From assembly GCA_913046825.1 (NCBI GenBank), contig CAJWTF010000014.1, forward strand, positions 1 to 44,594: a DNA stretch of 44,594 bases, given 5' to 3'. The notes under the pieces were generated by a model. That model searched no databases and was not told where the DNA came from. It saw nothing but the letters and a program-made list of their open reading frames with translations. The stretch's first letter is position 1. Every line of letters begins with the position of its first letter. The stretch comes from an uncultured Rickettsiales bacterium (GTDB lineage: Bacteria > Pseudomonadota > Alphaproteobacteria > UBA8366). Below, one piece after another: positions 39,211 through 44,594 of this stretch. The translations under genes were made by a program, and so were the position numbers.

Positions 39211-39605
39211 CACATCGCTCCTTGAGTGCTGTATGCCGCGAACCAGGCAATCACCGACAAGGCGATGGAGGCTGCACCGACGACGTATCCGGACACTGCC
39301 GCTACGTTGAGTTCAAACCCGCTGCCGGTGTCCCAAATCAAGTGCCTAATGCCATTGCAGAGGTGATAGAACAGCGCCCAAGTCCATCCGAACAAGAGGA
39401 GCCGGCCGAACCAATGACCGATGAAGCCTTGATAGGCGGCGTATCGATCCGGTCCCTCGGCCAACGCCAAGAGCCATCCTACCAACAGGAGCGTTCCGAC
39501 CGCAAGGCCGACACCAGTCGCTCTATGCAGAATTGATCCCAACATCGTCCATTGCCACCGGTAAATCTGCAGATGCGGTGACAGCGGTCTTTCGTTTGTA
39601 CTCAT
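39210..39605 (-). CDS. sdhC: Succinate dehydrogenase cytochrome b556 subunit
   Basis: 131 residues from the ATG at 39605, preceded by GAGGG; a longer frame to 39632 lacks a ribosome site. Shows the family features RPLSPHLQIYRWQWTM, SILHRATGVGLAVGTLLL and HLCNGIRHLIWDTG, with the haem-ligand His. Three membrane helices. First gene of sdhCDAB; a perfect inverted repeat lies about 83 bases upstream. Confidence 0.96.
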   Translation of the reverse strand: MSTNERPLSPHLQIYRWQWTMLGSILHRATGVGLAVGTLLLVGWLLALAEGPDRYAAYQGFIGHWFGRLLLFGWTWALFYHLCNGIRHLIWDTGSGFELNVAAVSGYVVGAASIALSVIAWFAAYSTQGAM

Positions 39606-39687
39606 CCGACCCTCGTCCATTCCAAGCTGCACACTAAACCAGCGTGCGTTTTGTGCCAGCGTGAATCTGGCTTAAACCTCTTTCCTG

Positions 39688-39718
39688 CTCTCGTCAATTG
39701 TTCCACGAATGACGAGAG
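39688..39718 (-). promoter_or_regulatory. Perfect inverted repeat upstream of sdhC
   Basis: CTCTCGTCA (39688-39696) and TGACGAGAG (39710-39718) are exact nine-base inverted copies with a 13-base centre. No T tract follows on either strand, so it is not a terminator for the upstream gene. On the minus strand its distal arm includes TTGACG, a -35-like hexamer. It may be an operator of the sdh operon or a leader stem. Confidence 0.5.
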
Positions 39719-39810
39719 TACTTGCGACGTTAGACCGCATCCTGAATCAAGTTTCGAAGACTGCTGATACAGACCCAACAAGAGTTAATACTCCGGCAGG
39801 TTCGATGCCT

Positions 39811-40932
39811 TTATGCCACTAGGCTGAATAAGACCCTGGCGTCGATCGCGTCCGAGGCATCGACATCTAATCCGCCTGCACCCGCGAGGCCAGTGCTCCG
39901 CGCCGGTCCAGTGCCACCAATGTTTGAACGGAACCTAGATTCAGGATCAAAGACCGGCGCTTGCTCGCGGGTGATAGAGCGCTCAAAACCTTGGGCTTCG
40001 GCGTCCCTCTGTTTCTGTTTTGTTTGCGATTTTTTAACTTCTTCGTTCTCTTGCTCGCGAATTTCTTGACGTGCCTGTAATATCTTGCGATCCGCTTCCG
40101 CTGCAACACGGCGATCCTGCGATGACGGTTCATGTGGCGCCAATGCCGCTCGTTTTACTTGCCGCATCTTGCGGAGAGTTGCTTGCGGATTGCCGGGAAT
40201 TACGGAGGTGTCGATCGAGACCTCGCCAGCAACTGCATAAAACCTCCCGTCTGGTCCTCTAGTGAATTGGAGGCGCGGCGCGCCCGCGTAGGGTCCCCCT
40301 GCAGAAGCGTGGGCCTGTTCGTGCGCGCGCACTTCCGCATCGCGACGTTTCAGTTCCTCGACCTTTTGGCGTTCTTCCTCCGTCAGTCCGTCAGGTCCTT
40401 TTTCGTCCTCTTTACCAACCAGTTTCGATCCTTCGGCTTTGGCTTTCTCGATGGAGCCTTTCGGTTCCTCTTCTTCCGTCACCTCACTAATCTTTTTCGC
40501 AGCCTCTTGGCTGCCAGTGACGTCGCCTGGATTAAGTGGAGCGTTCAGCGCTGCATTGGGGCTGATCCGGTCTTCCAATTCAAGGGGTGATTGTTCGTTC
40601 GGATCGACCGTTTCTAAGACTTGCGTGCTGGTAACATTCTCAACGCTGAGCGGAGCTGTTAGTGCTTCAAGTAAATTAGAATTCTTGGACTCAGAAAGGC
40701 CAATTTCGGTAGCCGTTGAAGATGGCTCGACGGCGCGCGTGGACAAGCTGTCCCGCACGCTCGAGCGTGTTGCCGATAGGACGGCACTTCCCGCCGTCAC
40801 GACCGGAGTCGATATACCGTCTGCAATCAACTCAGTTACCTCATCCACGGTCGAGCCCGATTTCGGGGTCAACCGTTTCCATACTTGTTTTCCCTGGTAA
40901 AACTTCCTCCAGGCCCTACCAGGGTCGCTCAC
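39811..40932 (-). CDS. SprA-related putative metalloprotease (HExxH) with long disordered N-terminus
   Basis: 373 residues from a GTG at 40932; an in-frame stop lies just upstream. Residues 1-180 are rich in Ser, Thr, Glu and Pro with no clear fold. Residues about 183-300 match the SprA-related family: [29 protein letters not shown] contains His204-Glu205-x-x-His208, a zinc-protease-type motif, then [18 protein letters not shown] and [23 protein letters not shown]. No signal peptide is seen. Activity and substrate are unproven for the family. It lies between rppH (32-base gap) and the sdh operon on the same strand. Confidence 0.82.
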   Translation of the reverse strand: MSDPGRAWRKFYQGKQVWKRLTPKSGSTVDEVTELIADGISTPVVTAGSAVLSATRSSVRDSLSTRAVEPSSTATEIGLSESKNSNLLEALTAPLSVENVTSTQVLETVDPNEQSPLELEDRISPNAALNAPLNPGDVTGSQEAAKKISEVTEEEEPKGSIEKAKAEGSKLVGKEDEKGPDGLTEEERQKVEELKRRDAEVRAHEQAHASAGGPYAGAPRLQFTRGPDGRFYAVAGEVSIDTSVIPGNPQATLRKMRQVKRAALAPHEPSSQDRRVAAEADRKILQARQEIREQENEEVKKSQTKQKQRDAEAQGFERSITREQAPVFDPESRFRSNIGGTGPARSTGLAGAGGLDVDASDAIDARVLFSLVA

Positions 40933-40964
40933 GTCATGAAGTTAGCGGGAAACGGGTCAGAGAG

Positions 40965-41456
40965 TCAAAGGGCTTCGCGCTTTATTCCCTCGGCGACCTC
41001 ATGGAACGCATCGCGTATTTCTTCATAGGCATTGCGTTTAAATTCAATGGTCTGCGCCGCAATGTTTTGTAAATCTGCCCATTTCCAATCACGAAACTCT
41101 GGGTGTTTGGTCGCAATATTGATTTCGTCGTCACCGCCGAGAAAGCGGAAGGCGAACCAACGCTGCATTTGCCCTTGATACCGGCCTTTCCAAGCGGTTT
41201 GCGCTAATTTAGGCGGCAAGCGGTAATGCACCCAGTCAGGGTGTTCGGCGACGATCTCGGCATTTCTCGTGCCGATTTCTTCTTCCATTTCGCGAAAAGC
41301 GGCCTCGCACGGTTCTTCTCCCTCGTCGATTCCCCCTTGCGGCATTTGCCAATGATCACCGGAAATGTCGTTGCGAGCGCCAACGAAGACTTTTCCCTGC
41401 GCATTGAGCAAGAGGATACCCACGCAGGGGCGAAATGGTCGGTCGTCTTCTGTCAT
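40965..41456 (-). CDS. rppH: RNA pyrophosphohydrolase (Nudix)
   Basis: 163 residues from the ATG at 41456, just after the stop of the deacetylase gene (TGACATG); a TTG at 41489 would be longer and is less likely. Removes pyrophosphate from the 5' end of triphosphorylated mRNA to trigger decay. The full Nudix box, residues 41-63, has the REMEEEIG core. The substrate-side features DHWQMPQGGI and GRYQGQMQRWFAFRF are typical of RppH rather than of other Nudix enzymes. Confidence 0.95.
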   Translation of the reverse strand: MTEDDRPFRPCVGILLLNAQGKVFVGARNDISGDHWQMPQGGIDEGEEPCEAAFREMEEEIGTRNAEIVAEHPDWVHYRLPPKLAQTAWKGRYQGQMQRWFAFRFLGGDDEINIATKHPEFRDWKWADLQNIAAQTIEFKRNAYEEIRDAFHEVAEGIKREAL

Positions 41457-41457
41457 G

Positions 41458-42672
41458 TCATCCAGATTTCGGTTTGTCCGTCTTGGCAACCCTAATTACC
41501 GAAGACAGCGGTGCAAGCACCACTTTCTTGGCATCGAGCCGGCTGATCCATCGTTTTAAGCGCAACATTGTGATCGGGAACGGTCGGACGATCGCGACCG
41601 CCCGTCTATTCTTCATTGCCAGTTCGGTCAGTTTGGTCAATTGACGATCGATGTATCCGCGGTTCGGTTCGGCATCTGGCGCGACGTCGACAACCGTGTA
41701 GGCCAACCCGACTTCTTGCGCCATGGGCGCTATGACCGAGAATTCTGAAGCCCGGGTATCCAGCATCAATAGGCCGCGGTTCTTCAGCTGCTGGAGGATC
41801 GGTTTCAGCGCATTTTTCTCAGCCGAGAAGCGCGATCCCATAAAATTGAAGACGCCGACATAGCCGGTAGCCCGGCTGAGGGTCCAATTCAGTCGCTTGA
41901 TATTTTCGTCAGCGGAATTGGCGAGCATCAGGCCGTTCGGTCCCGGGTCGTTACGGGGATAGTCGCTGGGCTCCATGGGCAGGCCAATAAGCACTTCATG
42001 GCCGTTATCGCGCGCTTGCTGCACCCAATCATCGAGACTGCGGGCGTAAGGCGCGAAGCCGAGCGTGACCGATGCCGGAAGTTCTGTAATGGCTTGTTTC
42101 GTCTGTTGCGGAGCAAGTCCCAGATGCGTCACAACCAACGCGATTCGCGACCGCTCGTCGGCCTTATTGAAGGGACGGCCATAGACGCGCCAAGGTTGGT
42201 GGCCTTTCTCACCGATTTTCGGTAATGGTCCTTGGTCGGTTTCTTCGACCAATGCCAGGTCGGGATGCGGATGCAAGGGTTGGCCGACGTCAGGCGTAAC
42301 CGAATCACTTGGTGTTGGGCCCTCCGCTTTCGCCGCTTCTTCAGGTTCCCCAAGTTTTGTTTTGCTAAGGACTTTCGAGAGGCTTGCTTTTGAGTCTTCA
42401 TTGCTGATGTCCGGTGCCTCTTCACTCGTCGGTTCGGATTCCGGAGGCGCTATCGATGCCACTTCTCGGGATGCAGGTTTGACGAGGCGTTTCTTTGGTT
42501 TGATTTTGATGGTGATTTGCGGACGTTGATCCTTCAACTCGTCCATGATGCTGTCGGATGCAAGCCATAGATAAGCGACTAATCCGCCCATAATCGCCAC
42601 CGCGCTGCCCCAACCGGCCATGAGCAAAATCCATGGCAATCGAGGATTGGAGTCGCGAGGCGCCGTATACAA
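41458..42672 (-). CDS. Divergent polysaccharide deacetylase family protein
   Basis: At least 404 residues, with a TTG at 42672 the only standard start codon before the membrane helix. The frame stays open to the ctpA stop at 42757 and would add an acidic, cytoplasm-like leader (LDDFDDDEED); a CTG at 42744 with AGGGA nine bases upstream is a plausible true start, giving 428 residues. A membrane helix (LPWILLMAGWGSAVAIMGGL) is followed by a Pro/Glu-rich linker and, from about residue 170, the deacetylase-like domain (IALVVTHLGLAP, ASVTLGFAPYARSLDDW, GHEVLIGLPMEPSDYP, GLLMLDTRASEFS). Typical neighbour of ctpA and rppH; it probably acts in the periplasm on an unknown glycan. Confidence 0.85.
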   Translation of the reverse strand: MYTAPRDSNPRLPWILLMAGWGSAVAIMGGLVAYLWLASDSIMDELKDQRPQITIKIKPKKRLVKPASREVASIAPPESEPTSEEAPDISNEDSKASLSKVLSKTKLGEPEEAAKAEGPTPSDSVTPDVGQPLHPHPDLALVEETDQGPLPKIGEKGHQPWRVYGRPFNKADERSRIALVVTHLGLAPQQTKQAITELPASVTLGFAPYARSLDDWVQQARDNGHEVLIGLPMEPSDYPRNDPGPNGLMLANSADENIKRLNWTLSRATGYVGVFNFMGSRFSAEKNALKPILQQLKNRGLLMLDTRASEFSVIAPMAQEVGLAYTVVDVAPDAEPNRGYIDRQLTKLTELAMKNRRAVAIVRPFPITMLRLKRWISRLDAKKVVLAPLSSVIRVAKTDKPKSG

Positions 42673-42756
42673 GTCTTCTTCGTCGTCGTCGAAATCATCG
42701 AGGACGGGGCGTTCGTTACGCTTATTTAAAAATGGAAGCTTCAGGAGTTGCCGTCC

Positions 42757-44088
42757 CTAGTTCACCATACGGTTGCGGTAAAGCGCTAGTCCGCGCAACA
42801 GATCGAGCGCGCGCGCCAATTGATAATCGACCGGCTTCGGCTTTTTCTTAACGCTGTCGGCCTCGGTTTTCTTGTCTGCGCCTTTTTCCTCGCCGTCTTT
42901 GGTCTTTGAATCGGACTTTCCCGATTGGTTGTTGTCCAAGGCACCGCGCAAATCCGCCTCATGGCGTCCGCGCCGCGCCGCACCCTCCAAGGGCTCGATC
43001 TTCGCTTGAGCAACTTCGATGTCTGGGTCGATGCCACGCGCTTGGATGGAGGTGCCAGAAGGGGTGTAGTAGCGCTGCGTCGTGAGTTTGATGGCACCGT
43101 TACGGCCAAGTGGAATGATCGTCTGCACGGATCCCTTGCCAAAAGACCGCTTACCCAGGATGACTGCGCGGCGATGATCCTGCAGTGCACCAGCGACAAT
43201 TTCCGATGCTGATGCTGAGCCGCCATTAATCAACACGACGATCGGTAACCCGTTCGTGACATCTCCGGGTGTCGCGTGAAAGCGTTGCGCGTTCTCTTGC
43301 ACGCGGCCCCGCGTCGAGACAATCTCACCCTCTTCGAGGAATGCGTCGGAGACCATGACTGCCTGATCTAGCAGGCCCCCCGGATTGTTGCGCAGATCAA
43401 GGACGAATCCTGCCAGCTTATCGCCGACCTCGACCTTGATCTTTGCGACTGCCTTATTGAGGCCGCTCTCCGTCTGTTGGCTAAAACTGGTGATCCGGAC
43501 ATAGCCGACATTGCCTTCTGTGCGGCTGCGCACGGAGCGGATGCGAATCTTATCGCGGGTAATCGTAACGTCGAAGCTCTTGGCGGCGCGCCGGATCGTT
43601 AGCTTGATGTCGCTGCTGATCGGCCCGCGCATACGTTCGACCGCTTGGGCGAGCGTCAGTCCTTGGACGTGGTCCCCATCCAGATGGGTGATCAAGTCGC
43701 CAGCCTTGATACCGGCACGATCAGCTGGAGTTTCGTCAATCGGTGAGACGACTTTGACATAACCGCCTTCCATCGTGACTTCGATTCCCAGGCCGCCGAA
43801 TTCGCCCTTCGTCTGGACCTGCATGTCACGGAAGTTCTTCTTATTCATAAAAGCCGAATGCGGGTCGAGGTCGGTGAGCATGCCGCGCACCGCCGATTCG
43901 ATCAATTCCTCGTCCGAGACTTCCTCGACATAGTCCGATCGGACTCGCTCGAAAACATCGCCGAAGAGGTTAAGTAGTCGGTAGGTGTCTTCGTTCTTTT
44001 GTTTGGACGTCTCGTCCTGGGCCGACGCGACCGAAAAATCAAACGCGGTGAGGGCAGCGGCAACTGCCAGCATTAGGGTTTTTTTCAT
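42757..44088 (-). CDS. ctpA: C-terminal processing protease (S41 family)
   Basis: 443 residues. Signal peptide residues 1-23 (cleavage after ASA). A PDZ domain covers about residues 90-170 (GGLGIEVTMEGGYVKVVSP). The catalytic dyad is Ser293 in GGSASASEI and Lys318 in FGKGSVQ, with the DLRNNPGGLLDQAV motif between. A Lys/Asp-rich region (about 385-420) precedes the conserved tail. It degrades or trims periplasmic proteins from their C-termini. The ATG overlaps the envC stop (ATGA). Confidence 0.97.
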   Translation of the reverse strand: MKKTLMLAVAAALTAFDFSVASAQDETSKQKNEDTYRLLNLFGDVFERVRSDYVEEVSDEELIESAVRGMLTDLDPHSAFMNKKNFRDMQVQTKGEFGGLGIEVTMEGGYVKVVSPIDETPADRAGIKAGDLITHLDGDHVQGLTLAQAVERMRGPISSDIKLTIRRAAKSFDVTITRDKIRIRSVRSRTEGNVGYVRITSFSQQTESGLNKAVAKIKVEVGDKLAGFVLDLRNNPGGLLDQAVMVSDAFLEEGEIVSTRGRVQENAQRFHATPGDVTNGLPIVVLINGGSASASEIVAGALQDHRRAVILGKRSFGKGSVQTIIPLGRNGAIKLTTQRYYTPSGTSIQARGIDPDIEVAQAKIEPLEGAARRGRHEADLRGALDNNQSGKSDSKTKDGEEKGADKKTEADSVKKKPKPVDYQLARALDLLRGLALYRNRMVN

Positions 44089-44594
44089 CCGTTTATCTTA
44101 CCTTTTTCAGTGGCGAGCCAGGGATTAGGATTCACCGCCCGGCCGTTTCGGCGCAGTTCCATATAAAGCGATTGCTTGCCGGACCGTGACAGTGCCATTA
44201 ATCCGACGGGTTCTCCCGCCAGAAGCCATTGTCCGACGGTTCCTTCAACAAGGGCCATGCCCGCTAGCAGGCTATGATATCCCTCGCCATGTTCTATGAT
44301 CAAGAGGTGGCCATATCTTCTAAACGGGCCTGAAAAAACAATTTGCCCATTGAACGGGGAGACAACCTGGGCCCCGGGCTGTGTCTCTATGGCCAAACCC
44401 TTCCGGCGCTGCCCCTTGCTTAAAAGGCCACCATACTTGCCGGTGACGGTGCCGATAACCGGATAGGTCAGTTTCCCCCGAGCGGCCGAGATGGAGTCTA
44501 TTTCGAACGGTGGCAAGGCCGTCAACGCGTCGGGCGGCTCGAGACGACGGGGCTGGGTGTTGTCCGGTACTGCAGGAAATTGGCCAGTGGACCG
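44085..44594 (-). CDS. envC: EnvC-like murein hydrolase activator, C-terminal part (5' end outside window)
   Basis: About 169 C-terminal residues; the frame is open to the window edge, so the coiled-coil N-terminus lies outside. The LytM/M23-fold domain shows TYPVIGTVTGKYGG, VVSPFNGQIVFSGPFRRYGHLLIIEHGEGYHSLLAGM and SLYMELRRNGRAVNPNPWL. The first zinc-ligand motif (normally HxxxD) reads RKGLAIE, and the terminal HxH motif is LLAG, so the site is degenerate, as in EnvC, which activates amidases without cutting murein itself. Clustered with ctpA, the deacetylase and rppH, a standard alphaproteobacterial order. Confidence 0.92.
   Translation of the reverse strand, partial: RSTGQFPAVPDNTQPRRLEPPDALTALPPFEIDSISAARGKLTYPVIGTVTGKYGGLLSKGQRRKGLAIETQPGAQVVSPFNGQIVFSGPFRRYGHLLIIEHGEGYHSLLAGMALVEGTVGQWLLAGEPVGLMALSRSGKQSLYMELRRNGRAVNPNPWLATEKGKING

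Noticed and set aside
39780..39830. GGTTCGATGCC looks like a tRNA T-arm
   Set aside because: The flanking five-base stem does not pair, and no anticodon arm, D-arm or acceptor stem is found around it.

Overview
The window reads as a chromosomal segment of an alphaproteobacterium, most likely a Rhodospirillales-type organism. The evidence is gene order: an F1-only ATP synthase operon (atpHAGDC, no F0 genes nearby), mdh-sucCD-sucAB, lpd, sdhCDAB, the envC-ctpA-deacetylase-rppH cluster, and fsa/DUF484/xerC beside priA. Coding is dense. No gap exceeds 300 bases; the longest is about 263 bases (34959-35221). I see no tRNA, rRNA, CRISPR array, insertion sequence, integrase scar or phage gene.

Layout. 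1-3654: end of asd, a TPR/glycosyltransferase-like protein, then a divergent pair of a pyridoxal-kinase-like gene and a CitE-like lyase. 3680-8648 (minus): atpC-D-G-A-H with a likely terminator after atpC. 8884-10977 (plus): a short-chain dehydrogenase and an MFS carrier. 10980-13208 (minus): priA. 13285-15608 (plus): fsa, a DUF484 gene and xerC, then a strong intrinsic terminator. 15804-17476 (minus): lpd and a small membrane protein. 17551-22404: five genes of mixed strand that separate lpd from sucB (aromatic-type FAD monooxygenase, DUF350-like membrane protein, anchored serine protease, NupC-type carrier, Pht5-like protein). 22441-29976 (minus): mdh-sucC-sucD-sucA-sucB. 30150-32455 (minus): an STM3941-like protein, zapE and an outer-membrane beta-barrel. 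32639-34958 (minus): a SAF-domain dehydrogenase and a phytanoyl-CoA-dioxygenase-like protein. 35222-35521 (plus): two tiny membrane ORFs. 35531-36157 (minus): a PaiB-like gene. 36244-39605 (minus): sdhC-D-A-B. 39811-44594 (minus): a SprA-like HExxH protein, rppH, a divergent polysaccharide deacetylase, ctpA and the end of envC.

Together the window encodes half of the TCA cycle (2-oxoglutarate to succinyl-CoA, succinate and fumarate, plus malate to oxaloacetate), complex II and the catalytic head of ATP synthase, so it is mainly an energy-metabolism region. Most genes are ordinary. Accessory content is concentrated in the block between sucB and lpd, the SAF dehydrogenase/PhyH pair, the small ORFs near 35.3 kb and the SprA-like gene. 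I did not find a clearly new defence or mobile system. The best leads are uncharacterised small ORFs with an inverted hexamer array upstream, a perfect inverted repeat in front of sdhC, a deacetylase gene without a normal start codon, a basic tail on SucA and the sucB-lpd insertion.
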